This document shows, in pieces, positions 1 through 10,448 of a DNA stretch of 64,000 bases. Each line of letters starts with the position of its first letter. Position 1 is the stretch's first letter. The notes beneath the pieces were generated by a model. The model had not been told where the DNA came from and made no database searches. It saw only the letters and a program-made list of their open reading frames with translations. The DNA is from CAVVSQ01 sp963848825 (GTDB lineage: Bacteria; Planctomycetota; Planctomycetia; Gemmatales; Gemmataceae): assembly GCA_963848825.1 (NCBI GenBank), contig CAWKFA010000009.1, positions 62,001-126,000 of the forward strand. The letters are read 5' to 3'. The translations under genes and the position numbers were made by a program.

Positions 1-419
1 CTTCCGAAATGCATTCGGGAGTGGCACTGTGGGGCCAGGTGAAACCAGAAGTGAGCAAGAACCCGGAGGCGGATCGATCAAAATATACCTATGCAGGACA
101 TCTGGTGATGTTTCCTTCAAACTGGGGCCTCTATGATCTTTTTGGCCGCAATGGCTTGCCAGTGAACGCTGCCCCCGCCAAGAAAGCCGGCAAACAGCAT
201 GACTGGAACGACATGGAAATTTTGGCCCAGGGCAACCGCATCCGACTCGCCGTCAATGGTCAGGCCGTGCTGGACTCGCGCGATCCGGAACCGGACAGGA
301 TCAAAGAAGGACCTTTGGGCTTACAGTTGCACTCGAACAAAGAGCCGCAGGAAGTTCATTTCAAGGGGCTTGTGCTAACGACTTTTCCGGCCGAAGATAA
401 GCTAATCACGGTTAAGTAA
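1..419 (+). CDS. DUF1080 (3-keto-disaccharide hydrolase-type) protein, C-terminal part
   Basis: The gene runs in from before the window: the frame is open from base 3, before the first ATG at 9, and stops with TAA at 417-419. The visible 138 residues match the second half of a DUF1080 jelly-roll domain: HSGVALWGQV, then NDMEILAQGNRIRLAVNG and finally GPLGLQLHS with a closing FKGLVL strand. In planctomycetes such proteins are usually secreted and act on sugars or glycosides. The signal peptide, if any, is outside the window. Assigned by family pattern only; the substrate is unknown. Confidence 0.8.
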   Translation, partial: SEMHSGVALWGQVKPEVSKNPEADRSKYTYAGHLVMFPSNWGLYDLFGRNGLPVNAAPAKKAGKQHDWNDMEILAQGNRIRLAVNGQAVLDSRDPEPDRIKEGPLGLQLHSNKEPQEVHFKGLVLTTFPAEDKLITVK

Positions 420-459
420 CGAATCCTGCATAAGCTATTGGCGAAGTTCGGGGGCGGGC

Positions 460-1363
460 ATGGCACGTTCGGTGGCAGACATTCTCGAGGCGGTGCGGGT
501 CAAGCCGGGAAAAAAGTTTCGGCTCCAGGACCACGACCCGGATTGGGCAGGCGACAAGGACACGCCCAAGAAAGAACGCAAACGAAGCGCGAAAGAGTTT
601 TTGTCGGAGGATGTGGCGTCGCTGGCGACGGCCCAAGACCTCCTCTACGCTGCCAATAGCTATGCCATCCTCCTGGTCTTCCAGGCCATGGACGCGGCCG
701 GCAAGGATAGCACGATCAAGCACGTCATGTCCGGCGTTAATCCGCAGGGTTGTCAAGTCTACTCCTTCAAGCACCCTTCCGCGGAAGAGCTGCAGCATAA
801 TTTTCTGTGGCGCTGCAGCCGGGCGCTGCCGGAACGCGGCCGTATCGGCATCTTCAATCGCTCTTATTATGAGGAAGTGCTGATCGTGCGGGTGCACAAG
901 GAGATTTTGGAGGGGGAGCGCGTTCCCGGCGCCAAATCGAAGGAGAAATTGTGGCAGGCGCGCTTTGAGGACATCAATCAATTTGAACGGCATCTCGTCC
1001 GCAACGGCACGATCATTCTCAAGTTTTTTCTGAATATATCCAAACAGGAACAGCGCCGGCGTTTTCTCGAACGTATTCGCGACCCAAAAAAGAACTGGAA
1101 GTTTTCGGACGCGGACCTGGCGGAACGCGCGTATTGGGACGACTACATGCAAGCCTATGAGGACGCCATTGGTGCGACGAGCACCGATTGGGCCCCATGG
1201 TACGTGATCCCGGCCGACCATAAATGGATCAGCCGGGCCATGGTCGCGCAAATTGTGACCTCGACGATTGCAGGGATTGGATTTGAAGTATCCCGAGATC
1301 AACGCCAAGCAACGGCAACAAATCGACGCGGCCGAAAAACAACTAGAATCCGAAAAGAACTGA
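460..1363 (+). CDS. ppk2: PPK2 family polyphosphate kinase (one frameshift)
   Basis: PPK2 enzymes phosphorylate nucleotides with polyphosphate or make polyphosphate. The Walker A-like motif MDAAGKDSTI lies near residue 80, followed by the family blocks GVNPQGCQVYSFKHPS, FNRSYYEEVL, LKFFLNISKQEQ and WYVIPADHKW. A one-base shift near 1276 (an extra A) breaks the end. In the next frame the protein continues LDLKYPEINAK and stops at TGA 1361-1363, giving about 300 residues, normal for the family. The uninterrupted frame to 1626 is therefore not the real C-terminus. The next gene starts 3 bases after this stop, suggesting co-transcription. Confidence 0.88.
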
Positions 1364-1366
1364 GCC

Positions 1367-3075
1367 ATGCTCACCAACCGTGGCTGGTGGTTTTTTCTGG
1401 CAAGCCTGACGCTTGCGGCAGTGGGACTGGCGCTAGAAGTCGGCACGGTGGCGCTTCTGGGGTTGACGTTGCTCGGCTGGTTTCTCGGACAATGGTTGAT
1501 GTTTGCCATTCGCATCAGGATAAGCATCACGAGTTTGTATATCGAACGGGAACTCTCCGATGGGCATGGACCATTGAAGGCGCTATGGGCCCGCGTGCCC
1601 GCCAGCGTGCACATTTCTTTACATAGTCGTCGGCGGATCTCCATCCCTTTTGTGAGTATGATTGATCGCGTGCCAACCTTGGCCGAGCGCCGCGCTGGTG
1701 ACTTTTTCGCGGAAGGCGCCTCGCTACCGATGCTCCTTTGCAAGCGATCTATCAAATCGAATGCCTGGCGCCCGGCCGCCTCCGCTTCGAAGGGGTCAAG
1801 GTTCGCTTCGCCGACTTGCAGGGTTTTTTCGTCCAGCAGACTTTTGTTCGGCGCGTGCAAGTCTATCGGGTGCTGCCGCCGCTTACCCTCCTGCGCGGCC
1901 ATATTCCAGCCGTCAAACGCTTTAACCGCATTCCGATGATGGGCCACCATCCGCATCGCCGTCCGGGTTCGGGCAGTGAACTCCTGGACCTTCGTGACTA
2001 CGTGCCGGGCGATCCTCCCCGAATGATCGCCTGGAAGGCGTCGGCCCGGCGCCGGCGTCTCATGACCAAGGAACTCGAAAGCGAGGTTCCGGTACGCTGT
2101 ACGCTCTTTTTGGACATCTCCAATTCCGTACGTTTGGGCCCGGCTGGCGCAACTCCGCTCGCGAGGATGGTTGAAATCGCGGCCACTGTCGCTCACGGCA
2201 ACATCACCGCGCGCGATTTGACCGGATTGTGCCTGTTCGATGATCAGGGCATACACAACTTGGTCCGCCCGGGCGCGGCCCCGCGCACGTCGCGCAACTC
2301 ACCAATCTGCTGGCCGATAGCGCCGGTCTGGCAGCACAAAGCGCCGCGGTCCCACTTGATCGGCTCTTGCCGCTCGCTTACGGAGTGCTTCAGGACATGT
2401 ATCCCGACTGGTTGGATAACGAAATCAATGCGGTGCCCTTGCGGATCTTCTTTGCCAGGCGCCATCGTTGGCGCAAACGGGTCGCCGCCGTCTTGTCGGT
2501 ACATTTTGGCCTGGGGCCGGGTGGCCTGGCCATTCTCCTGGAAAACGACCTCCGCTGCTCTGAATTCATTCAAAGGTTTCTCAATGAGCATCAGGTGCCT
2601 TGTCCGTTGCCCCTCTACGATGAGAAGGGCCACTACGTCTTTGGGTCGCCGCGCAAGCTGGATGTGCTGGCGCAAGCCCTGTTGCGCGGTGCTGCGCGGG
2701 CGGGACAATGAATTATTTGTCCTTTTCGTAGATTTCCTGGACAGTGGGCCGCGGCTGGACACAATCCTACGTGCCGTGCGTGTTGCCATGGGAAGGCACC
2801 ACCAGGTGATGGTGATTTGTCCCTGGCCCCCCGGAGTAGAGTTGCCAGGCGTGCGGCAGGACAGCCATCGCCCGAGAACGCCAGACGCCACGTCAAGCCT
2901 GCAGGCCATCCTGAATCAGGCAAGCACGTTGAAAATTCACCAAACCTTCAGCCAGGTACGGCAGGCGTTCGGGCGGCTGGGAGTGCCCGTGATATGCGCC
3001 CGTGCCGAAGAGTCGGCCTCTCTTGTTTTACAACGGATGCAGCGCCTGCGCTCTCTCCAGCGAGGTCTGCGATGA
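1367..3075 (+). CDS. DUF58 domain protein, membrane-anchored (three frameshifts)
   Basis: The N-terminus has two membrane segments (residues about 8-45). The DUF58 signature block is clear: GSGSELLDLRDYVPGDPPR, then IAWKASARRRRLMTKELESE and CTLFLDIS, which begins a VWA-like fold. The reading frame changes near 1735, 2275 and 2695; joining the frames gives one protein of about 570 residues that stops at 3073-3075. DUF58 proteins are typically encoded beside MoxR AAA ATPases and transglutaminase-like membrane proteins; here two membrane proteins follow, the first overlapping this stop, so the cluster fits, but no MoxR gene is visible. Function unknown. Confidence 0.78.
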
Positions 3076-3859
3076 CATCAACAAACCAGCAGGCACTGCC
3101 GAGAGCAGGCACCGAGCACTATGTGGCGTTATGCGTCGTGTCGTTAGCGTTTATCTTTGTAGTACAACTTCAGGCTGGCCTTTTGCTTGCCAATATTCTT
3201 GGCGTCCTCGTGGGTGCCGCCGCGCTCCTCTACCATTTACGACTGGGACCAATGATGTTGGTTGTGTTCGTGGCAGGCGCCAGCTCACCCTGCAGGCTCG
3301 CGCAGGCCGATTGGAAGCCACAATGGATCTGTACGACGTCTTGTTGTGTGCAGCAGTGCTGGGGTATGTTGCAGGGCATTATCGGCTCCAGAGTATTTGG
3401 CACAGCCTGCTGCCGGCGGATAGCCGCTTGCGCGTCGGGCCGCCGCGTGCCGCGCTGGTTCTCGAAACAGGGACCGCGCTTGCAGGAGAAGCGCCGGGCA
3501 GTCAGATTACTCCCCAGGAGATCGCCAGCCTGGTGATCACTCTGCCGGTGTGGGCAGTTCTGGCCCAGGTGGCACGAGCGCTCCTTCCGGAGCATTGGTA
3601 TGCGCTTGGACTGCCGGGGCCTCTGGTCCAAATTTTGGTGGTTCTTTGGCTTTTAGCCGTAGCTTTTCTCGTCGTAATGAGTTTCCTCAATGTCTGGAAA
3701 CACCAACATCACGACGCGGCAACTGCCCAGCTCTATTTGCAGGATTTGCTATGGCGCGAAACGCGTGGTGAACAGCGCCGGGTAAACCGTTGGCTTTCCT
3801 GGTGGCTGCGGCGACGTCAGCAAAGGAACACGGAGACATCGCCGCGACACAGTGGCTGA
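3072..3859 (+). CDS. Multi-pass membrane protein of the DUF58 cluster (one frameshift)
   Basis: The ATG at 3072 overlaps the end of the DUF58 gene (ATGA-type coupling). The first part has two membrane helices (residues about 20-40 and 45-75). After a shift near 3275 the frame continues through DLYDVLLCAAVLGYVAG (third helix) and LVQILVVLWLLAVAFLVVMS (fourth helix) to a basic C-terminal tail, stopping at 3857-3859. About 262 residues. No catalytic motif is recognisable; the position suggests it belongs to the same membrane complex as the DUF58 protein. Confidence 0.6.
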
Positions 3860-3880
3860 TTTTCATGGAGAGCTACGATA

Positions 3881-4177
3881 ATGCGTTATTGGCTTCGCGA
3901 ACTGGCGGGTTGGCTGTTGATGGGCTTGGGCCTTTTTGTGTTTTTTATTTGCTACGCGATCCTGACGAACCAGGGCCCGCACTTGCTCGAGGCCGGTCCA
4001 CTGACGCTGATTGGCATCATTATCTTCCGGGGCGGGATTCACCTACTCAAGGTCGCCACCGCGGCGCGTATCTGCCTTCATGCCCAGGCACTCATCGCGC
4101 ACGACGAGGCACGTCGGCCGGCGCCACGCGTAGTTACTCTCGATAAAGGTCTTCCAGACATGACTGATGACGTGTAA
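3881..4177 (+). CDS. Small two-helix membrane protein
   Basis: A 98-residue product with two hydrophobic helices (residues about 8-27, WLLMGLGLFVFFICYAI, and about 40-62, TLIGIIIFRGGIHLLKVA) and a basic tail. It begins 21 bases after the preceding membrane gene in the same direction and is probably the last gene of that cluster. Its 3' end overlaps the convergent acyl-CoA ligase gene by 44 bases. No family recognised. Confidence 0.55.
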   Translation: MRYWLRELAGWLLMGLGLFVFFICYAILTNQGPHLLEAGPLTLIGIIIFRGGIHLLKVATAARICLHAQALIAHDEARRPAPRVVTLDKGLPDMTDDV

Positions 4178-5814
4178 GCACCACCTGGCGACGCAATTTC
4201 AAGCTCACCGTCAGTTCTTCCGCCACCACGCTGAACGGTTCCGCGAGGATGACGAACTTTTTCAGACGCTCCCACGAGGACAGGTCGGCCAGTACCCTGG
4301 CTACGCGTTCCTCCAGGAATTGATAGACAGCCGGATGCCGGACCAGCGTGGCGGGGGCAAGCATTGCATCCTGAAAGCCCGTGGCAGACAGTGCCGCCCT
4401 GAGGTTTGGCCAGTTAGGGACGAGCAATCCGGTCAAGTAATTTTTGCCTTCGCCATAAACCACCGCCTGGTCAATACAGGGCTCGCCCACAAGCAAACCC
4501 TCGACATGTGTGGGGACAATTTTTTTGCCGCTCGACAGTACCAACAGGTCCTTTTTTCGCCCGGTGATGGTCAGAAAACCATCGGCGTCCAGGTCGCCGA
4601 GATCACCCGTGTGCAACCAGCCATCCTCAATCGCGTCGGCGCTGGCGGCTGGGTTTTTCCAGTAGCCCTTCATCACGTGCGGCCCACGCGTTAGCACCTC
4701 GCCGTCGGCTGCTATGCAAACTTCCACGCCCGGAATGGGTCGTCCCACACTTGCCAGCTTGTAGGCTTGTTTATGATTGAAGGAAATGACCGGAGAGCTT
4801 TCCGTCAGGCCGTACCCCTGCAGCAACATCAACCCAGCGTCCTGGTAAGCCTTGGCGATGGCCAGAGGCAAGGGAGCCCCTCCGGAACTGAGCCATTCAA
4901 TACGCGTGCCGAAGACGCTCCGCAACCGGCGCTGGCTCTCTTGCTGGGGCCCGGCCACGGCAGCCAGGATTTTTTCATAAAAACGAGGCACGGCGGACAG
5001 GTGCGTCGGCTGGACTTCGGCCAGGTTGGCGACCAGTGTTTCAGCCGACTCGGCCAGGCATAACGGCACTGCCGCAACGATGCTGAGATAATGATCAACG
5101 GTACGAGCGTAGATGTGACTGAAGGGAAGCCAGCTCAGCAGCACCGCATTCTCGTCGCGGCGATGCCTGATTGGTACTTCGGGCGTTCGCAAGCAGATTG
5201 CCGTGAGTAAGCATGACGCCCTTGGGATTGCCGGTCGTGCCGGAGGTGTACATGATCGTCGCCAAACTTTCTGGGCCAAGATCAGCCTCCCGGGCGCTGA
5301 GCGCTTGCCGGTGTCGTTCCCGGGTGAGGCGGCCAAGTTGCAGGAAGCCGTCCCATGAGATTGGCCGAAGACCGGTATCCTCTTGCCGGGAAGCTGGCAG
5401 CGGATCGAACATGACGACCCCCTCAATGCCCGGCAACTCGGCGAGGACTTGGCGGATTTTTTCCAGTTGGGCCAGCGTGGAAACAAACAGCCAGCGTACA
5501 TCTGTCTCCTGGAGCTGAAAACAGATTTGTCGTGCGGTCAGGGGCGCATGGGGAGGCACGTTGATGGCGCCCACGGCCATGATGGCCATGTCGGCGATTA
5601 GCCATTCCACACGATTTTCGGACACCAGGCCAATGCGGTCGCCTGGTCGGATGCCAGCCTCGACCAGCGCGCAGGCACAGGCCTCGACCAGGGCGCGATA
5701 GCTCGTCCAAGAGATATCGCGGTAAAGCCCCTGTTTCTTGTATCGCAGCGCGCTGCGCGGGCCGAAGCGCTGGGCCTGGAGCCTGTGTACTTGCACCAAA
5801 TTGTCATATTCCAT
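4134..5814 (-). CDS. AMP-forming long-chain fatty acid--CoA ligase (one frameshift)
   Basis: Adenylate-forming enzyme that activates long-chain fatty acids to acyl-CoA. The N-terminal part starts MEYDNLVQVHRLQAQRFG and carries the P-loop motif YTSGTTGNPKGVMLTHGN. A shift near 5158 joins ASPRR to DENAVLLSWLPFSHIY; then come GYGLTESSPV, DGWLHTGDLGDLDADGF and the ITGRKKDLLVLSSGKKI hinge. Total about 560 residues, usual for FadD15/FAA1-like ligases. The start at 5814 fits the family N-terminus better than longer forms. A TCTACA-N4-TGTAGA inverted repeat lies 43 bases upstream. Confidence 0.88.
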
Positions 5815-5856
5815 CGGGCACCCCGTGAAACAATCGAGAATGTTGGCGACTTTCAC

Positions 5857-5872
5857 TCTACAATAGTGTAGA
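5857..5872. promoter_or_regulatory. Inverted repeat TCTACA-ATAG-TGTAGA, possible operator
   Basis: A perfect 6+6 inverted repeat with a 4-base spacer in the 121-bp divergent region between the acyl-CoA ligase (start 5814, minus) and the small membrane protein (start 5936, plus). The size and place suit a dimeric repressor site. No regulator gene is adjacent, so the assignment rests on symmetry alone. Confidence 0.3.
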
Positions 5873-5935
5873 TGGCGCGCCACACTCGAGGCGAATCCTT
5901 TGGTGCCGCGCTTACGCCCCTGGGAGGAGCACGCG

Positions 5936-6244
5936 ATGGACCAGCAGCAGCCGGCCGAGGAACACCCCGCGCCGCGTAACAAGGGACGCGAAACACTTCT
6001 GACCTTTACGCTGGTCGCTATCCTGGGTGCCACTTTTGTCTTTTTTCTTAACTTCGTCACGTTGGGTGTCTTCTCCTACGTTATTGCGGCTATCGTCGGC
6101 ATCGCGGCCGTTGGCTTCCTCCACTACGTGATCTGGGGTTATGCACTCTCGAAGGATGTGGCCGGCGAACGCGAGGAGCAGCGCATCAAAGATCTTCTCG
6201 AAGCGGAGGATGGCCCGGGCCCCAGGCCATGGCGGGACGAATGA
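5936..6244 (+). CDS. Small two-helix membrane protein
   Basis: A 102-residue protein. The ATG at 5936 is preceded by GGGAGGAG with 7-base spacing, a better start than the in-frame codon at 5900. A charged N-terminus is followed by two adjacent hydrophobic helices (residues about 22-42, TFTLVAILGATFVFFLNFVTL, partial, and about 45-65) and an acidic tail rich in E, R and K. No family or function recognised. It is divergent from the acyl-CoA ligase gene. Confidence 0.6.
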   Translation: MDQQQPAEEHPAPRNKGRETLLTFTLVAILGATFVFFLNFVTLGVFSYVIAAIVGIAAVGFLHYVIWGYALSKDVAGEREEQRIKDLLEAEDGPGPRPWRDE

Positions 6245-6307
6245 AGGCTATATATTATGACAGAACGTCCTCTACCATCGATTTCTCTCTAGCCAATTAA
6301 TATCACC

Positions 6308-7818
6308 ATGAGCGACACCGAGAAAATTCAGCAACCCCTGGCGCCTTTGGATGCCAGCCAACCGGCTACGGACAGTGCGCCAGCCGTAGCGGCCATACCC
6401 GAACCTTCAAAGGAAACCGCGCCGGCGGCACCAGTAGCGCCGGCGCCTCCCCCGGCCGGCAAGGGGGATCGCCGTGGCGGTAAAAAGCCTGGCGGGCCAG
6501 GGCAGGGGGATTCGTCAAGACGACGCATGCGCGATCCCATTGCGGCGGAGGACCAGGTGCGCTTTCAATCGGCCCCGCGCTTGCGCGAGCTTGACGCGGA
6601 GATTGAAGGGGAATTGGAAGCAGCCATGGCGGGCATGGCCGGGCAGGATTTGCTTGGCGCCGAAACGTCGGCCAAGGTACGCCAGCAAGCCGGGGCGGCG
6701 CCGGACCATGGCCGGAAAAAGGGCAAGGTTTTGATCGTCCATGGCCAGGATGTGTTTGTTGAAGTGCCCGGCGGTCGCAGCCAGGGCGTGTTGCCTATCT
6801 TGCAATTTCCGGATGGCGCGCGGCGCCAGGCACGGAGGTGGAAGTAAGCATCGAGGGCTACGATGGCGCTAACGGCCTGCTCATTTTGACCCGGTTAGGC
6901 TCGGCCGTGGTGGCCAACTGGTCGACCATCGCGGAAGGCATGACGGTAGAGGCACGCGTCCTCGAAACCAATAAAGGGGGCCTATCCGTCGATGTAAACG
7001 GCATACGTGGCTTCATGCCGATCAGTCAGATTGACCTCTATCGGGTCGAAGATGCGGCACAGTTCGTCAACCAGCGTCTCCTGTGCCTGGTCACCGAGGC
7101 CAACCAGGAGGAACGCAACCTGGTGGTTAGCCGCCGCGCGCTGCTGGAAAAACAGCGTGAGGAATTGCGCGAGAAAACCTGGAGCGAGCTGGCGGAAGGT
7201 CAGGTTCGTCAGGGCATCGTACGCTCCGTCCGCGACTTTGGCGCCTTCGTCGACCTCGGCGGGGTGGATGGCCTCCTGCATGTTAGTGAGATGAGTTGGA
7301 AACGCGTTCAGGACCCGACGCAGATCGTCCAACCCGGGCAGACCGTGAAGGTCGTTGTCCTTAAGATCGACCAGGAGACCCGTAAAGTCGCTCTGGGCCT
7401 CAGGCAGCTTGAAGCCAGCCCCTGGGACAACATCCGTGAAAGGTACTCCGTGGGACAGACGGTCGAGGGTAAAGTTTCCAAGACCATGGATTTTGGTGCT
7501 TTCGTTGAATTGGAACCCGGCGTGGAGGGTCTGGTGCACATTTCCGAGCTATCGCGCGGTAAGACCTGGCGCGTAGTCGATGTGGTGCAGCCTGACCAGG
7601 CCGTCGTCGTCAAGATCCTTAACATCGATACCGATCAGCGCCGCATTTCTTTATCGATGCGCGCGGCCCTCAATAAAGAAGTCGCCAAGAGCACCACGGA
7701 CGACGAGGACGATTCGGCCGAGGAGTTCGTACCACGTCCGCGAACCACGCCGCTTCGTGGTGGCGTGGGACAGGATTCCTGGCTGCCGCCAATCCCCGAG
7801 AAAGAAGAAGATGCCTGA
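6308..7818 (+). CDS. S1 RNA-binding repeat protein, ribosomal protein S1-like (one frameshift)
   Basis: The first 85 residues are Pro/Ala-rich and then basic (GKGDRRGGKKPGG), likely disordered. After a shift near 6815 four S1 OB-fold repeats can be followed at about residues 138-200, 210-285, 295-370 and 380-455. The last two carry the classic DFGAFVDL/DFGAFVELEPGVEGLVHISELS pattern. Total about 503 residues. It resembles bacterial S1 but has four repeats instead of six and an extra head. Probably binds mRNA on the ribosome. A hairpin terminator follows at 7860-7910. Confidence 0.82.
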
Positions 7819-8380
7819 ACGTTTGGGGGGCTCCAGTTTTCTTGCAAAGAAGAGTAATCAATGAGGAAGGCACGAACGTTGGTCCTGGCTTCCTCATTCT
7901 TTCTGTTTTCATGAATTCAACGTTGTCAGGTCGTTTCACTTCACCACCCCCCAGTTCATGGCGCTGAAACGCGTGAAACGATGAAACGACGTTGTGAAAG
8001 TCAAAAACCATTTTGCACGCCGCACCTGGCGCACCGAGGGCATGCCCTGGCTGTCGCGCCTTTAACCACATGGTTAAAGATCCGCGAAGTCCGTAAAATA
8101 GTCTCGCGGTAATTTGAACCACATTTTTTGACGGCACTGAAAAATCCGGGAAGGAAGGTGCTGACGACCGTCCCTGATGGGAGATCGAGCCCCGTCGTTA
8201 TTTCCAAGGAATGCCAGAGAATTAAGCCGAACGAAGTGCATTCGTTTGGTAAACTTAGGCGTTGGGATAAACTGGGTTGCCTGGGTGAGGCAGAGAGCTT
8301 AGGATGGGCCGTTCGCCTCGCGACGTTTCGCCGTCACCAACGACGGCTCAAGGGTCCCATCCAGGAGCGGAGGCGGCATC
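7819..8380. other. 562-bp intergenic region
   Basis: No convincing gene. It holds the terminator of the S1-like gene (7860-7910) and, just before the SDR gene, a small hairpin GCCGTC-ACCAAC-GACGGC at 8330-8347. The short frames here (for example 8128-8430) have no family resemblance and no good ribosome site. Confidence 0.6.
7860..7910 (+). terminator. Rho-independent-type terminator after the S1-like gene
   Basis: The 10-bp arms AATGAGGAAG (7860-7869) and CTTCCTCATT (7889-7898) are perfectly complementary, separated by 19 bases and followed by a T-rich stretch (CTTTCTGTTTTC). The hairpin lies 42 bases after the stop codon at 7816-7818. Confidence 0.6.
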
Positions 8381-9175
8381 ATGACTCGCGACGTATCGGG
8401 TCAAAGCATTCTGATCACGGGAGCCTCTAGCGGCATCGGCCGCGCCCTGGCACAGCAACTTGCTCAGGCAGGTGCCCGGCTGACGCTAACGGCTCGCTCG
8501 GAAGCCAACTTACGGGAACTCGCGGGCTCCCTGCCGGGCTCTCCCCTCGTCATTCCGGCCGACCTTGCCAACGATAGGGACCGACGCCGCCTATTTGAAG
8601 AGATACAGTCAACTTCACGCGGTTTGGATGTACTCATCAACAACGCCGGCGTCGCCAGTTGGGCGCATTTCGCGGATTCTTCCGAAGCCATTATGCGCCA
8701 GGTAATGGAGATCAACTTTTTCGCTCCGGCGGAATTGATCCGTCTGGCCATTCCCCTCCTCACACGGGGCCGGCAGCCTGCAGTGGTGAATGTCGCGTCC
8801 ATGTGCGGGCGGCGAGCATTACCGGCCTGGTCGGAGTACTCTGCCAGCAAATACGCCCTGTGCGGGCTGACAGAGGCGCTGCGCGGCGAGTTGGCACGTT
8901 TCGACATCGACGTATTGTTGATGGTCCCGGGCCTGACGCGCAGCCCCTTCTCCCAGCATTTTTTGCTGGCGAAGGGACGCATGCCCATCGATTTCAGCAA
9001 AGGCATGCCGCCTGAAGATGTGGCCAGGGCCATCATCGACGGCCTACGCCGCAATACGACCGAGAAAGTGATTGGCAGCGACGCGCGCCGCATGCTGCTT
9101 TTCAATCGGTTCTTTCCTCGGCTGACCGACTGGTTACTGGGAAGAAAAGTGACGAAGCTTTACGCCGCGAGCTAG
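8381..9175 (+). CDS. SDR family NAD(P)-dependent oxidoreductase
   Basis: Intact 264-residue classical short-chain dehydrogenase. It has the nucleotide-binding TGASSGIG at 13-20, NNAG at 87-90, the catalytic Ser about 140 and Tyr153/Lys157 in YSASK. The proline-glycine VPGLTRSPF segment after the active site fits the family. GGAGG lies 7 bases before the ATG. The substrate cannot be told. The exporter permease gene begins 15 bases downstream on the same strand, so the two may be co-transcribed. Confidence 0.88.
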   Translation: MTRDVSGQSILITGASSGIGRALAQQLAQAGARLTLTARSEANLRELAGSLPGSPLVIPADLANDRDRRRLFEEIQSTSRGLDVLINNAGVASWAHFADSSEAIMRQVMEINFFAPAELIRLAIPLLTRGRQPAVVNVASMCGRRALPAWSEYSASKYALCGLTEALRGELARFDIDVLLMVPGLTRSPFSQHFLLAKGRMPIDFSKGMPPEDVARAIIDGLRRNTTEKVIGSDARRMLLFNRFFPRLTDWLLGRKVTKLYAAS

Positions 9176-9190
9176 AAAATGGAGATACGG

Positions 9191-10306
9191 ATGTCCTATT
9201 CCTTGGCGACGCTCTGGTACGAACGACAGCGCTATTTGCCTGGCGTTCTGGCGGTGGGCTTTAGCGCCCTGCTCATAGCGCTCCAGTGCGGTTTGCTGCT
9301 GGGCTTGTTTTCGATCACATCGATTCCCATCGATGAATCGCGTGCCGATATTTGGGTTGGACATCCCGAGGTGCCAAGCGTAGACCTGGGCCGACCGATT
9401 CCGGAAGCATGGATGGCCTACCTGGCCTTGCCCGAAATCGAACGGACCGAGCCCTTCATGGAAGGCTTCGGCTACTGGACCAAGTCCAGCGGCGGCATGG
9501 AGTTGTGTTTGATCATTGGGACACGAATGGCGCCCGGGTCATTGGGTCCGGTCAAACAATTGACGGAAGTCCATCGCGGGCTGTTGTCCGAGCCGATGTC
9601 CGTGGTGGTCGATGAAGGCGAGTTCACGCGACTTGGAATCACCAGGGTCGGCGATACGGCCGAGGTCGTCGGCAAGCGCGTTCGCGTCGTGGGTACGGTC
9701 CGCGGGCTCAAGAGCCTGGCCGGCCCTTATCTTTTCTGTTCGCTGGAAACCGCCCGCTCCCTGATGAAACCCCACGCGGACCAGGTGACTTTCATCCTCG
9801 CCAAATGCAAAAATAAAGCAGATGCGCCACGGGTGGTGGAAAAACTCAAGGATTATCCACGCAAGATTGCCGCGTTCACCTCAGAAGGTTTTTCGATTCG
9901 GAGCCGGCTCTACTGGCTGACCAAGACGAAAGCCGGCATTGCGTTGGGCCTGGCCGCTGGCCTTGGTTTGCTCGTCGGGGCCGTCGTCACCTACCAGACG
10001 CTTTACGCGGCCACCGTTGCCTCGCTCAAGGAGTACGCGGTGTTGCGTGCCCTGGGCATCCCGCGCTCGCGCATGGCGCTCATGGTAATCGCCCAATCCT
10101 TTTGGGTTGGTCTGTTTGGTGTTGTCCTGGCGTTGCCGCTGATATTTGGCCTGGCTCAACTGGGCAATGAGGTCGGTGCCAAAGTCATGCTGCCCGGGTG
10201 GCTCTTGGCTGCCGCCGTGGGAGTGACGATGACCACGGCTTTGAGTTCCGGTCTGTTGGCCCTGCGTAGCCTCCGCCTGGTGGAACCAGCGAGTCTTTTG
10301 CGTTAG
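9191..10306 (+). CDS. ABC transporter permease, DevC/FtsX-MacB type
   Basis: A 371-residue permease. It has an N-terminal helix (about 17-38), a large periplasmic domain (about 40-245) and three C-terminal helices (about 253-278, 303-330 and 340-365) with the FtsX-like core motif LKEYAVLRALGIPRSRM just before the second. GGAG with 6-base spacing favours the ATG at 9191 over 9179. With the ATPase and HlyD-like genes downstream it forms a DevBCA-type tripartite exporter set. Such systems export glycolipids, lipoproteins or peptides; the substrate here is unknown. Confidence 0.82.
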   Translation: MSYSLATLWYERQRYLPGVLAVGFSALLIALQCGLLLGLFSITSIPIDESRADIWVGHPEVPSVDLGRPIPEAWMAYLALPEIERTEPFMEGFGYWTKSSGGMELCLIIGTRMAPGSLGPVKQLTEVHRGLLSEPMSVVVDEGEFTRLGITRVGDTAEVVGKRVRVVGTVRGLKSLAGPYLFCSLETARSLMKPHADQVTFILAKCKNKADAPRVVEKLKDYPRKIAAFTSEGFSIRSRLYWLTKTKAGIALGLAAGLGLLVGAVVTYQTLYAATVASLKEYAVLRALGIPRSRMALMVIAQSFWVGLFGVVLALPLIFGLAQLGNEVGAKVMLPGWLLAAAVGVTMTTALSSGLLALRSLRLVEPASLLR

Positions 10307-10379
10307 CCGCGAGGTAGATCGGGCCCAGCGCCATGCCTGCCAAAATGAACTTCTGTACAGGTTCGGCGCGAAAGTCTGA

Positions 10380-10408
10380 TTGGTTTCCCCCGAGGTTGTG
10401 GCTATAAT
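10380..10408 (+). promoter_or_regulatory. Sigma-70-like promoter for the exporter ATPase gene
   Basis: A perfect -10 box TATAAT (10403-10408) sits 17 bases after a weak -35 box TTGGTT (10380-10385). A start near 10415 would give a short leader before the ATG at 10449, which has AGGAAGGG in front. This implies that the ATPase gene can be transcribed separately from the permease gene. Confidence 0.45.
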
Positions 10409-10448
10409 ACCGCTCGATTTCCGTTGCAACTGCAGGAAGGGTTTGGGA

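Noticed and set aside
1364..1626. C-terminal extension of PPK2 to 1626
   Set aside because: The family ends at about 300 residues; the correct end in the next frame stops at 1363 and the DUF58 gene begins at 1367.
412..2256. A 614-residue frame on the minus strand antisense to the PPK2 and DUF58 genes
   Set aside because: It lies opposite two well-supported genes, has a composition like a shadow frame and no family motif.
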